The position numbers and the translations under genes were made by a program. Under the pieces are notes generated by a model. It was not told the origin of the DNA and did no database searches. It saw only the letters and a program-made list of their open reading frames with translations. A DNA stretch of 23,505 nt from assembly GCA_003158505.1 (NCBI GenBank), contig PMJK01000068.1:7913-31417 (forward strand). Direction: 5' to 3'. Below are positions 1-6,789 of the stretch, in pieces; within the stretch, counting starts at the first letter, position 1; each line of letters begins with the position of its first letter. The DNA is from Holophagaceae bacterium. Lineage in GTDB: Bacteria > Acidobacteriota > Holophagae > Holophagales > Holophagaceae.

Positions 1-203
1 TCAACGACAGCCAGGTGATGTACTGGGAACCGGCGAAGTATGTGGCCAAGCTCCGCACCCTCAAGACGGATCCCAACCCCCTGCTGCTGAAGATCAAGAT
101 GGACCCCGCCGGCCACGGCGGCGCCTCCGGCCGCTACGATGCCCTGAAGGACAAGGCCTTCGAGACGGCCTGGATGTTGGGGCAGGTGGGCATTACCAAG
201 TAG
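1..203 (+). CDS. ptrB: Oligopeptidase B-like serine peptidase (S9 family), C-terminal end only
   Basis: This is the last 66 codons of a gene that begins before the window; the frame is open from base 3 and ends at TAG 201-203. The visible protein has NDSQV followed by YWEPAKYVAKLR and later AGHGGASGR. These match the C-terminal end of prolyl-oligopeptidase-fold enzymes, closest to oligopeptidase B (protease II), which cleaves short peptides after basic residues. By family comparison the Asp of NDSQV (bases 6-8) and the His of AGHGG are the acid and base of the catalytic triad; the Ser lies outside the window. The end shows no truncation. Another S9 subfamily cannot be excluded without the N-terminal propeller. 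Confidence 0.8.
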   Translation, partial: NDSQVMYWEPAKYVAKLRTLKTDPNPLLLKIKMDPAGHGGASGRYDALKDKAFETAWMLGQVGITK

Positions 204-213
204 TCTTTATCAG

Positions 214-247
214 GCTCCAAAAGGGCGCGAATGCACCCTTTTGGAGC
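214..247. terminator. Hairpin between the peptidase gene and the VOC gene
   Basis: GCTCCAAAAGGG (214-225) and CCCTTTTGGAGC (236-247) form a perfect 12 bp stem with a 10-base loop. It starts 10 bases after the peptidase stop codon and ends just before the Shine-Dalgarno sequence of the VOC gene. The A-tract and T-tract lie inside the arms, as in many bidirectional intrinsic terminators, but no extra T-run follows the stem. It probably ends the peptidase transcript; a role as a leader structure of the next gene is the alternative. Confidence 0.6.
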
Positions 248-264
248 GAGTAAAGGAGGACGGA

Positions 265-693
265 ATGGTTGCACCAGTCCCAGAGGGTTACCACCGGGTC
301 ACGCCCTATCTGGTCGTGGCCGACGGTGAAGGTCTCATCGCCTTCCTCCGAAACGCCTTCGGGGCGGAGGTGCTGAGCCGCACGCTCCGGCCGGACGGCA
401 CCATCGCCAACGCCGAGGTGCGCATCGGCGATTCCATGTTGATGGTGGCCCAGGCCCGGGAACCCTGGAAGCCCATGCCCGCCGGCTTCTATCTCTACGT
501 GTCGGACACCGATGCCACCTACAAGGCTGCCATGGCCGCAGGAGGGGCATCCGTGCTGGAACCCTCCGACCAGTTCTACGGGGATCGCAACGCCGGGGTG
601 CAGGATCCCTGGGGCAACAACTGGTGGATCGCCACCCGCATCGAGGATGTGGACGAAGCCGAGATCCAGCGGCGGATGGCGGGCCGGCCCTGA
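265..693 (+). CDS. VOC-superfamily protein, PhnB-like (glyoxalase/bleomycin-resistance fold)
   Basis: A 142-residue protein. ATG 265 was chosen because AAAGGAGG (252-259) lies five bases upstream; the open frame reaches back to TTG 241, but that start would put the Shine-Dalgarno inside the gene. The order of motifs is that of the PhnB-like (COG2764) branch of the vicinal oxygen chelate fold: an N-terminal VTPYLVV strand, FLRNAFGAEV, a central GDSMLMV, then DQFYGDRNAGVQDPWGNNWWIAT near residues 107-130 and an acidic EDVDEAEIQRR tail. These proteins pair beta-alpha-beta-beta-beta units into a small cavity, and most have no assigned substrate. The usual GH..W near the end reads GNNWW here. It converges with the next gene, with three bases between stop codons. 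Confidence 0.8.
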   Translation: MVAPVPEGYHRVTPYLVVADGEGLIAFLRNAFGAEVLSRTLRPDGTIANAEVRIGDSMLMVAQAREPWKPMPAGFYLYVSDTDATYKAAMAAGGASVLEPSDQFYGDRNAGVQDPWGNNWWIATRIEDVDEAEIQRRMAGRP

Positions 694-696
694 ACC

Positions 697-1722
697 CTAG
701 GCGGCCTCGCCCTTCGGCCTGAAGAACAGCCAGAGCATCCATGCCAGGACCGCCAGCATGGCCACGAAGCAGACCAGGAAGAGGAGGAATGGCGACCACT
801 GCGGAGCGATGCGCCAGGAGGCGGGGTTGAACGCATTCCCAAGTCTCAACAGGCGGACGACGTGGCGGACGTAGACCATCCCGAAGACCGAAAGGAACAG
901 GGCCAGGCCGGAGACCCAGAAGTTCTTCCTGAGGTAGAACTGGAGCGAAGCAAGGGAGAGCAGGATGGCGGCCGCGAGGACCGTGATCGCCGGGGAACGC
1001 ATGAAAGCCTCGAGGTAGGGCATCAGCGAAACCAGGTAGGCGATGCCTGCGGCCGCGGCCACCCCCATGCCGCCGGCGAAGGCCGCTTTCCCGGTCGCGG
1101 CGACCTTTGGATTGTCCTGGCCCATCATGCCCACGAAGAAGCCGCCGACGGTCATGGCGCCAGCCAGCATGTGAAGCCACCGCAGGGCGTAGGCTCCCAC
1201 TGCTGGATTCCAGACCCAGCCGGACTGATTCTTCGCATAGAGGGACCGGACGAGGGCAGGCTGTTCCGCCATCGAGAATACCGAGCTGTAGACCAGGGAG
1301 ACGTAGATCAGGCCAGCCGCGGCCAGGGCCAGCATGACGTGGTTGACTCGGCCCGTCCGCTGGCCCGAGAAGGAGGCGCGGTAGAAGGCATAATAGGCCA
1401 CGATCACGGCCGCGGGCACGAACAGCCAGAACCAGCCGCTCACGATCGCTGCCGCGTAGACCTGCCTGGGGTAGACCAGTTGAAGGAAAAGCAGGGGCGC
1501 CACGCCCAGCGTTACGGTGGCGGCGGTGGCCACCGGGAATAGCCTCGAGAAGTCCACGGCCTGCGTGCCGCCCCAGCGGTTCCGCGCGCTCGACCACAGC
1601 GTGATGGCCGCTCCGCCGAACAGGATGTTCATGGCGAAGAAGTGCAGCGTCAGCGTCAGCAGATGCAACACCGTCACCAGCCAGAGGGGAGCCGCGATGA
1701 AATGGTAGTCGGGGAGATTCAC
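697..1722 (-). CDS. Multi-helix membrane protein, partner of the bd-like cytochrome b/c fusion
   Basis: A 341-residue, highly hydrophobic protein with about eight or nine predicted helices. The start is GTG (1722-1720), which overlaps the TGA of the upstream gene by four bases; AAAGGAGG seven bases before it supports this start and translational coupling. The first helix carries two His seven residues apart (H20 and H27 in LHLLTLTLHFFAMNILFGG), a pattern like haem-b-binding helices, and further His occur around RWLHML and VRHVVRLL. I do not recognise an exact family name. Its coupling to the CydA-like/cytochrome c gene makes it the probable second subunit of a quinol-handling membrane complex. 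It is not a typical CydB. It ends in FRPKGEAA with no signal peptide. Confidence 0.7.
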   Translation of the reverse strand: MNLPDYHFIAAPLWLVTVLHLLTLTLHFFAMNILFGGAAITLWSSARNRWGGTQAVDFSRLFPVATAATVTLGVAPLLFLQLVYPRQVYAAAIVSGWFWLFVPAAVIVAYYAFYRASFSGQRTGRVNHVMLALAAAGLIYVSLVYSSVFSMAEQPALVRSLYAKNQSGWVWNPAVGAYALRWLHMLAGAMTVGGFFVGMMGQDNPKVAATGKAAFAGGMGVAAAAGIAYLVSLMPYLEAFMRSPAITVLAAAILLSLASLQFYLRKNFWVSGLALFLSVFGMVYVRHVVRLLRLGNAFNPASWRIAPQWSPFLLFLVCFVAMLAVLAWMLWLFFRPKGEAA

Positions 1723-3230
1723 GGTCGGCCTCCTTTGCCAAGGGTCTGGAGATACGCGACAAGGGCCTTCCGTTCTGCGGCATCAGCCGTGAAGGCAGGC
1801 ATCCCTTCGCCCAGGTTCGCGGCCATGTCCAGCAGGCCGTTGAGGTCCTCGGCGGACTGGCCGGCGAGGGACTTCGACTTGTCGCTGTCGGTGCCGAGGA
1901 CATGGCACTTCCCACACCGGATGTCGTAGACCTTCCGGCCGAGGAGCCTGCCATCGAGCTTGTAGATGTCGGCCAGCGGCCGCTTGTCGATCCGCTGGTC
2001 GAGGTGGTCTGCGATCAGTTCGGCCTCGGCGGGGGTACCCAGGAAGGGTGGCATGTTCCCCTTGAGATGCTGGGTGCCCTGGACGATGGCGGCGATGAAG
2101 GCGCGATCGGTGCCATCGAAAGCGGGCTTCAGGGCCTTGTAGCCTTCCAGGGTGTGGCAATTCCGGCAGGCATGGCGGAACAGGTCCGCACCCTCATCAC
2201 CGGTCCTGTAGGGGATCTGGGCCAGGTAGCCGTCCCGTTTGTAGTTCTCGGCTTCTCCGACCTCCGCGCCGTTGCCGTAGATATAGCCGGTGATGATGTA
2301 GGGCTTGCGGAGGGACTCCCGGGACCACTCGAAGGCCCCGAACCAGGCGAGGCCCAGGGCCATGAAGGCCAGAGCCACGGTGGTGCCGAGTTTGCGGGGG
2401 GCGAATGCTGCCAGCGCCACCATCCCCAGCGCGATGGCCCCGGCCAGCCAGAAGGAGATCTCGATGGACCGGATCGGCGTCGGCATCACCTGCAGGGCCT
2501 TGGCGGTGATGTCGGCAGGGATGGCCTTCCAGTACCAGACCTGGGACAGCACGGTCGCCGCCAGCCCCGCGAGGCTCCAGCCTGCGGCCTGGCGCACGGT
2601 CTTCGCCTTGAAGTCGCCAGGCTCCAGACGGGAGGCCACCAGCAGGGCATAGAGACCCGCCAGCATCACACAGACGCCGGTCCGCAGCACGAGGGAGGGC
2701 CAGTAGGTCGGGTCGAAGAACCCGTCCCAGAAATCGCCGGTCGCCAGCCATCGTCCCGGGGTCAGCATGAAGGTCAGGATGCCGTTGATGATGACCAGGG
2801 AGAGCCAGGCCGCCACGAAGTAGATCCAGCCCACGGTGAGGTGGGCGCGCGCCGTCATCCGCTTCCAGCCGTAGTAGTAGACCATCGCGGCGGCGATCTC
2901 CACCACGAAGAAGGTCCATTCGATGGCCCAGCCCCAGACGTAGTTGTGGATGAGGGCTTCCGTGGCCGCGGGCGCCAGCAGGCCGATGACGAACCAGATG
3001 GCCACGCCGGTCAGGGCGCCGGCCACGAGAGTCGCCAGGACAAAGAACTTCGACAGCTTCTCCAGGAACTCCAGCCGTTGGGCATCCCCCGCTCGTCGCG
3101 CGAAGTGTTCGTTTACCACCAGATAGAGGCCGCCACCGATGGCAAAGTGGGACACAAACACATGGAAGACGGCGATCGTCGCCATCAGCACTCCGTAGCC
3201 GATGGGTTGGTCCCAGAATGGATAATGCAT
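1719..3230 (-). CDS. CydA-like cytochrome b domain fused to two cytochrome c domains
   Basis: A 503-residue protein starting at ATG 3230, with GGGGAGG eight bases upstream; the open frame extends 19 codons further, but without a ribosome site. Residues 1 to about 330 are membrane helices. By eye the first four align with CydA of cytochrome bd: H23 (AVFHVF) with the haem b595 ligand region, AIEWTFFVVE (E104, E111) with CydA's paired glutamates, and NGILTFMLTPG with NGWMQNP. The C-terminal 150 residues contain CRNCH (355-359) and CGKCH (439-443), each followed by a distal Met (M393 in MPPFLG, M477 in MPAF), giving two class I cytochrome c domains. It probably passes electrons between quinol and periplasmic c haems rather than acting as a standard bd oxidase; that role is inference. 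The next gene is its likely partner subunit. Confidence 0.8.
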   Translation of the reverse strand: MHYPFWDQPIGYGVLMATIAVFHVFVSHFAIGGGLYLVVNEHFARRAGDAQRLEFLEKLSKFFVLATLVAGALTGVAIWFVIGLLAPAATEALIHNYVWGWAIEWTFFVVEIAAAMVYYYGWKRMTARAHLTVGWIYFVAAWLSLVIINGILTFMLTPGRWLATGDFWDGFFDPTYWPSLVLRTGVCVMLAGLYALLVASRLEPGDFKAKTVRQAAGWSLAGLAATVLSQVWYWKAIPADITAKALQVMPTPIRSIEISFWLAGAIALGMVALAAFAPRKLGTTVALAFMALGLAWFGAFEWSRESLRKPYIITGYIYGNGAEVGEAENYKRDGYLAQIPYRTGDEGADLFRHACRNCHTLEGYKALKPAFDGTDRAFIAAIVQGTQHLKGNMPPFLGTPAEAELIADHLDQRIDKRPLADIYKLDGRLLGRKVYDIRCGKCHVLGTDSDKSKSLAGQSAEDLNGLLDMAANLGEGMPAFTADAAERKALVAYLQTLGKGGRP

Positions 3231-3572
3231 GGTGAGCCTCCCCTTCAGGGTTCGAGGACTGATCCGAAGCCGACCGCCCCGGTCCAAAAGGGCCTGTGCG
3301 GGGATCCGTGATCAGGCAACGCGGTCGAATATACTACTTTAAGGTCATTTTGCGGGAACTCGCGTCGATGGACCGGCGTGTGAGGCGAACAGGAATCTGG
3401 GGTCACCCAGGGGCCTATGGGTCGGGCCCCTATGAGTCCAAGGTTGAGTCCCGGGGCCACAACCGCGACAATGGACTCACGCGGCCTCCGTCGGATGTCA
3501 CGCGGGGCCTCGCGCCGCCCGTAAACTCGCGGAGACGGATCCTCCGCCGCGTCTTTCTATGTCCGGAACCTC
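3231..3572. promoter_or_regulatory. Divergent spacer between the cytochrome unit and prfC
   Basis: These 342 bases contain no convincing gene and must hold the 5' regions of both flanking units. An AT-rich island at 3328-3350 is conspicuous in GC-rich DNA: it reads TATACT (3330-3335) on the plus strand and TAGTAT on the minus strand, both fair -10 boxes, but neither has a good -35. TGAGTCC occurs at 3433-3439 and 3445-3451 and inverted at 3473-3479, with a related CTATGGGTC at 3415-3423. GGGGCC/GGCCCC (3410-3415, 3425-3430) can form a 6 bp stem. GCGGAG/CTCCGC (3529-3534, 3542-3547) forms a small stem just before prfC. Confidence 0.4.
3433..3479. repeat. Three TGAGTCC elements, candidate regulator-binding sites
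   Basis: TGAGTCC is present as direct repeats starting at 3433 and 3445 (12 bases apart) and once inverted as GGACTCA at 3473-3479. A degenerate copy, TGGGTC at 3418, lies 15 bases before the first. Three exact 7-mers in 47 bases between divergent promoters suggest a binding site, but no regulator is encoded next to it. Confidence 0.35.
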
Positions 3573-5141
3573 ATGCCCCTTTCCGAAGAAATCCAGCGGC
3601 GGCGCACCTTCGCCATCATCTCCCATCCCGATGCGGGCAAGACCACGCTGACCGAGAAGTTGCTGCTTTACGGCGGGGCCATCGACCGCGCTGGATCCGT
3701 GAAGGCCCGGGAAGGTGGCGCTGCGGCCCACTCGGACTGGATGAGCATCGAGCAGGAGCGGGGCATCAGCGTCACCTCGGCGGCCATGCAGTTCGAGTAC
3801 CTGGGCAAGGCCATCAACCTGCTGGACACGCCGGGCCACCAGGACTTCAGCGAGGACACCTACCGGGCCCTGACGGCGGCCGACAGTGTCGTGATGCTCC
3901 TGGACTGCGCCAAGGGCGTGGAAGAGCAGACCAAGAAGCTCTTCCGTGTGGCCCGCGAGCGCCGGCTCCCCATCTTCACCTTCGTGAACAAGCTGGACCG
4001 CCCGGGCCGCGAGCCCGTGGAACTAATCGATGAGGTGGAGGAGCTCTTCGGGCTCCACGCTGTGCCCATGACCTGGCCCATCGGTTCGGGGCCGGACTTC
4101 AAGGGCGTCTACGTGCGCGCCACCGGGCAGATCCAGGTATTTGAACGGGCAAAAGCGGGCCGGAAAGCTCGAGTTGCCGGGCAGGGCGGGCTGGACGATC
4201 CGGAGATCGCGGCTCTCCTGACGCCCGCGGAATTGCAGCAGCTCAAGGACGATGTGGACCTCATGAACCATGTGCTGCCGCCCTTCGACCGCGAGGCCTT
4301 CCTGCGGGGCGAGCAGTCGCCCATGTTCTTCGGTTCCGCCGTGAACAACTTCGGGGTGGCCGAATTTCTGGAGGAATTCCTGGACCTGGCCCCGGCGCCC
4401 GGGGCGCGACCCCTCATGAACGGGGGCGAGATCGCGCCGGAACAGCCCTTCACGGCCTTCGTCTTCAAGGTGCAGGCCAACATGAACAAGGCCCACCGCG
4501 ACCGTGTGGCCTTCGCCCGCATCGTGTCCGGCCGTTTCGAGCGGGGCATGGACGCCCTGCATGTGCGCGAAAAGAAGTCCATCAAGCTGAACTACCCCCA
4601 CATGTTCTTCGGCCGAGAGCGGCAGATCGTGGACGAGGCCTACCCCGGCGACATCCTGGGCCTCATCAACCCCGGCCTCTTCCGGATCGGCGACGTGCTG
4701 AGCGCCACCGGGCCCGTGGAATTCCACGCCGTGCCCCGCTTCGCCCCAGAGCAGTTCGCCTCGGTGCGCCTGGCGGATCCTGGCGCCCGCAAAGGCTTCC
4801 TGAAAGGCCTGGGCCAGATCGCCGAAGAGGGCGTGGTGCAGGTCTTCTGGCCCAAGGGCGGCGCGCCCCTGCCCATCCTGGGCGCCATCGGCCGCCTGCA
4901 ATTCGAGGTGCTCCAGCACCGCCTCAAGGACGAGTACGCCTGCCCCGTGCTGCTGGAGCCCCGGGGCTTCCAGATGGCCCGCTGGATCGAAGGCGGCTGG
5001 CCCGAGCCCAGCCGCTTCTGGGGCGACCTGGTGGAGGACACCGAGGGCAACCCCGCCATCCTCTTTGAGAACGACTGGCAGCGGCGGACCACGGCGGAGA
5101 AGTGCCCGGGTCTCACCTTCCTGGAACATCCACCGAAATAA
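3573..5141 (+). CDS. prfC: Peptide chain release factor 3 (RF3), GTPase
   Basis: A 522-residue translational GTPase that removes RF1/RF2 from the ribosome after peptide release. All G motifs are visible: SHPDAGKTT (17-25), the switch region around SDWMSIEQERGISVTSA (54-70), DTPGH (85-89) and NKLD (139-142). The SIEQERGISVTSA segment and the C-terminal GAIGRLQFEVLQHRLKDEY are typical of RF3 and distinguish it from EF-G and the tetracycline-protection proteins. The length is normal for the family. ATG 3573 fits the conserved N-terminus, but the Shine-Dalgarno is weak (CCGGAA at best). It is followed on the same strand, 127 bases later, by a cyclic-nucleotide-binding protein that probably has its own promoter. 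Confidence 0.97.
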   Translation: MPLSEEIQRRRTFAIISHPDAGKTTLTEKLLLYGGAIDRAGSVKAREGGAAAHSDWMSIEQERGISVTSAAMQFEYLGKAINLLDTPGHQDFSEDTYRALTAADSVVMLLDCAKGVEEQTKKLFRVARERRLPIFTFVNKLDRPGREPVELIDEVEELFGLHAVPMTWPIGSGPDFKGVYVRATGQIQVFERAKAGRKARVAGQGGLDDPEIAALLTPAELQQLKDDVDLMNHVLPPFDREAFLRGEQSPMFFGSAVNNFGVAEFLEEFLDLAPAPGARPLMNGGEIAPEQPFTAFVFKVQANMNKAHRDRVAFARIVSGRFERGMDALHVREKKSIKLNYPHMFFGRERQIVDEAYPGDILGLINPGLFRIGDVLSATGPVEFHAVPRFAPEQFASVRLADPGARKGFLKGLGQIAEEGVVQVFWPKGGAPLPILGAIGRLQFEVLQHRLKDEYACPVLLEPRGFQMARWIEGGWPEPSRFWGDLVEDTEGNPAILFENDWQRRTTAEKCPGLTFLEHPPK

Positions 5142-5191
5142 CGAGGGCCGTCAGACCCGCATGGATGAAGACTGAACAGGTCACTCAGTCC

Positions 5192-5212
5192 GGAGGGGGC
5201 ATGAAGGCTTGA
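5192..5212 (+). other. Strong ribosome site with a three-codon minimal frame (Met-Lys-Ala-stop)
   Basis: GGAGGGGG (5192-5199) is one of the best Shine-Dalgarno sequences in the window. It precedes ATG 5201 by one base, and that frame reads ATG AAG GCT TGA. The TGA overlaps a TTG (5209) that is in frame with the following cyclic-nucleotide-binding gene. It may be a chance match, a tiny leader frame, or the remnant of a start lost by frameshift. Confidence 0.3.
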
Positions 5213-5238
5213 AGAACGCTCATTTCCAGTCCTACTAT
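5209..5238 (+). promoter_or_regulatory. Candidate sigma-70 promoter of the cyclic-nucleotide-binding gene
   Basis: TTGAAG (5209-5214) and TACTAT (5233-5238) are each four of six to consensus and are 18 bases apart. Transcription would start near 5245, leaving a leader of about 24 bases that contains GAAGG before ATG 5269. This favours ATG 5269 over the upstream TTG as the start. Confidence 0.35.
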
Positions 5239-5268
5239 TGCCCGTCACGCCAAATCGAAGGTCCCAGG

Positions 5269-5733
5269 ATGAAGCGCCTCTCCATCACGCCTGCGGAAAC
5301 GGTTCAGTTCTCCAAGATTGTGCGGGGACTGAACTTCTTCGGGTCCATGAATATGGCGATGTTGGAGAAAATCCTGGATGGCATTCAACTCTTCGAATGC
5401 GATCGGGGCGAAAAGGTCTGCGTGCAAGGCGAAGTCGGGGACACCTTTTTCGTGGTGCAGAAAGGCAGCCTGACCGTTTCCGTCAGAAAAGGAAGACTCT
5501 CCTTGCCGAAACAAATCGCAACGCTGGGACCCGGCGACTGTTTCGGGGAGATGGCCTTGCTGCACCAGGCGCCGCGCAACGCCACAGTTGCCTGTCATTC
5601 TGCGAGCCGGCTCTTTGTCCTGCCCGCCTCGCATTTCAGGGCTGTGCTCGCCCAGAATCCTGAATTCGCCAAGGAGATCAACGACCTAGCTAACAGCCGA
5701 CAATTCGAACTGGACCACAAGCTCGACAGATGA
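5269..5733 (+). CDS. Stand-alone cyclic-nucleotide-binding domain protein
   Basis: A 154-residue protein, almost entirely one Crp/PKA-type cyclic-nucleotide-binding domain. The phosphate-binding cassette is complete: FGEMALL (92-98) followed by PRNATV (102-107), with E94 and R103 as the expected contacts to the ribose and cyclic phosphate. A short helical stretch precedes it and about 30 residues follow, too few for a helix-turn-helix or an enzyme domain, so it is not a Crp-type repressor or activator by itself. ATG 5269 was chosen from GAAGG eight bases upstream and the promoter position; the frame remains open to TTG 5209. Base composition looks less GC-rich than prfC or the aldolase. It may relay cAMP to a partner protein; that is inference. 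Confidence 0.85.
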   Translation: MKRLSITPAETVQFSKIVRGLNFFGSMNMAMLEKILDGIQLFECDRGEKVCVQGEVGDTFFVVQKGSLTVSVRKGRLSLPKQIATLGPGDCFGEMALLHQAPRNATVACHSASRLFVLPASHFRAVLAQNPEFAKEINDLANSRQFELDHKLDR

Positions 5734-5747
5734 GGTGACTGTTCACT

Positions 5748-5777
5748 GAAAAAGCGGCGCTTTCGCACCGCTTTTTC
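5748..5777. terminator. Bidirectional intrinsic terminator after the cyclic-nucleotide-binding gene
   Basis: GAAAAAGCGG (5748-5757) pairs with CCGCTTTTTC (5768-5777) in a perfect 10 bp stem with a 10-base loop. The A and T tracts in the arms give a T-run on either strand, so it can end both the plus-strand gene and, on the other strand, the aldolase gene. Confidence 0.75.
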
Positions 5778-5779
5778 TA

Positions 5780-5804
5780 GCTCGGACCGCGCAGCGGTCC
5801 GAGC
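5780..5804. terminator. Perfect triloop hairpin between convergent genes
   Basis: GCTCGGACCGC (5780-5790), loop GCA, GCGGTCCGAGC (5794-5804): an 11 bp perfect stem nine bases from the aldolase stop codon. It has no T-run. It is one of four similar structures at convergent gene ends in this window. Confidence 0.55.
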
Positions 5805-5813
5805 AGTAACAAC

Positions 5814-6737
5814 CTACTTCGCCTTCTTGTAGATGTCCATGACCGCATGCAGCAGTTTGATGGCCTCTGCCTTCGGCCGCTGGAAGGCGTTGCGCCCCAT
5901 GATGGAACCAAAGGCTCCGCCGGCCGCGATCTCCGTCACTTCCTTCAGCACTTCATCGGTGCCCTTGGCTTCGCCGCCGCTGAAGATCACGATGCGGCGT
6001 CCATTGAAGGCGCTCCGCACCACTTCCTTCACCCGGTCGGCGAGGGTCTCGATGATGATGCCATTCTTCTCGAAGGCCGCGGCGGCCTCCTTCACCTCGA
6101 GGTGCTTCTTGGGCGGCTTCACCTTGATGACATGGGCGCCCAACTGGGCGGCGATCTGGGCGGCATAGCCCGCCACGTCCACGGCGGTCTCGCCGTCCTT
6201 GGACAGGCCCGCCCCCCGGGGGTAGGCCCACACGACGGAGGGCAGGCCCACGGCCTTGGCCTCCAGGATCAGCTCGCGGAGGGTCTCGTACTGCTCGTTG
6301 CGGAGGCCGCTGCCGGGGTAGATGGTGTAGCCGATGGCGGCGCAGCCCAGGCGCAGGGCATCCTCGACGCTGCCGGTGATGGCGCTGCAGGGCTCGATGC
6401 CCTTGCTCAGGCAGTCACTATTGTTGAGCTTGAGGATGAGGGGGATTTCGCCCGCGTAATCCGAAGCCACGTGCTCGATGAAGCCCAGGGGCGCGGCGTA
6501 GGCATTGCAGCCCGCCTCGATGGCCAGCTCGATGTGGTAGCGGGGATCGTAGCCGGCGGGGTTGGGTGCGAAGCTGCGGGCAGGGCCGTGCTCGAAGCCC
6601 TGGTCCACGGGCAGGATCACGAACTTGCCGGTGCCCGCCAGGCGACCGGTGTTCATGATGCGGGCCAGGTTGGCCTTCACGCCCGGGGTTTCCGAGCTGT
6701 ACCAGGACAGGATTTCACGCACGCGTGCAGTGGCCAT
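5814..6737 (-). CDS. fbaB: Class I fructose-bisphosphate aldolase (DhnA/FbaB type)
   Basis: A 307-residue TIM-barrel aldolase that interconverts fructose 1,6-bisphosphate with dihydroxyacetone phosphate and glyceraldehyde 3-phosphate in glycolysis and gluconeogenesis. It belongs to the archaeal-type class I (DhnA) family: LPVDQGFEHG (42-51) holds the conserved Asp, WAYPRGAG (170-177) follows, and VIKVKPP (203-209) holds the Schiff-base lysine (Lys205 or Lys207). IFSGGEAKG and GSIMGRNAFQR provide the phosphate-binding loops near the C-terminus. ATG 6737 is supported by GAGGAG six bases upstream. It is the last gene of a minus-strand run behind hbd and a DUF3187 gene; a -10-like TAGAAT in the 46-base gap suggests it may also have its own promoter. 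Confidence 0.93.
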   Translation of the reverse strand: MATARVREILSWYSSETPGVKANLARIMNTGRLAGTGKFVILPVDQGFEHGPARSFAPNPAGYDPRYHIELAIEAGCNAYAAPLGFIEHVASDYAGEIPLILKLNNSDCLSKGIEPCSAITGSVEDALRLGCAAIGYTIYPGSGLRNEQYETLRELILEAKAVGLPSVVWAYPRGAGLSKDGETAVDVAGYAAQIAAQLGAHVIKVKPPKKHLEVKEAAAAFEKNGIIIETLADRVKEVVRSAFNGRRIVIFSGGEAKGTDEVLKEVTEIAAGGAFGSIMGRNAFQRPKAEAIKLLHAVMDIYKKAK

Positions 6738-6766
6738 GGATTCTCCTCATGATTGCTCAACAGAAC

Positions 6767-6789
6767 ATTCTAGCTGTACCAGCCTAGAA
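6767..6789 (-). promoter_or_regulatory. Candidate -10 box and inverted repeat upstream of the aldolase gene
   Basis: On the minus strand TAGAAT (6772-6767) is a near-consensus -10 about 30 bases before the aldolase ATG; no clear -35 is present. The same place holds TTCTAG/CTAGAA (6768-6773 and 6784-6789), an inverted repeat with a 10-base gap that overlaps the DUF3187 stop codon. It could be a promoter, an operator or a weak terminator. Confidence 0.3.

Noticed and set aside
335..1954. 539-codon open frame on the minus strand across the VOC gene and the membrane-protein gene
   Set aside because: It overlaps two better supported genes and translates into Arg/Pro/Ser-rich sequence with no recognisable domain.
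697..3230. Standard cytochrome bd oxidase genes cydAB
   Set aside because: The larger protein carries two cytochrome c domains and lacks the CydA Q-loop region, and the partner does not look like CydB.
1902..3311. 469-codon open frame on the plus strand across the cytochrome b/c gene
   Set aside because: It is antisense to a gene with clear CXXCH and CydA-like motifs. Its protein is a low-complexity Gly/Asp/Arg mixture typical of GC-rich antisense frames.
4023..5129. 368-codon open frame antisense to prfC
   Set aside because: The frame is a shadow of prfC; it is His/Gly/Glu-rich and has no ribosome site or domain.
5209..5268. N-terminal extension of the cyclic-nucleotide-binding protein to TTG 5209
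   Set aside because: The candidate promoter overlaps it, the extension is not hydrophobic or conserved-looking, and ATG 5269 has an acceptable ribosome site.
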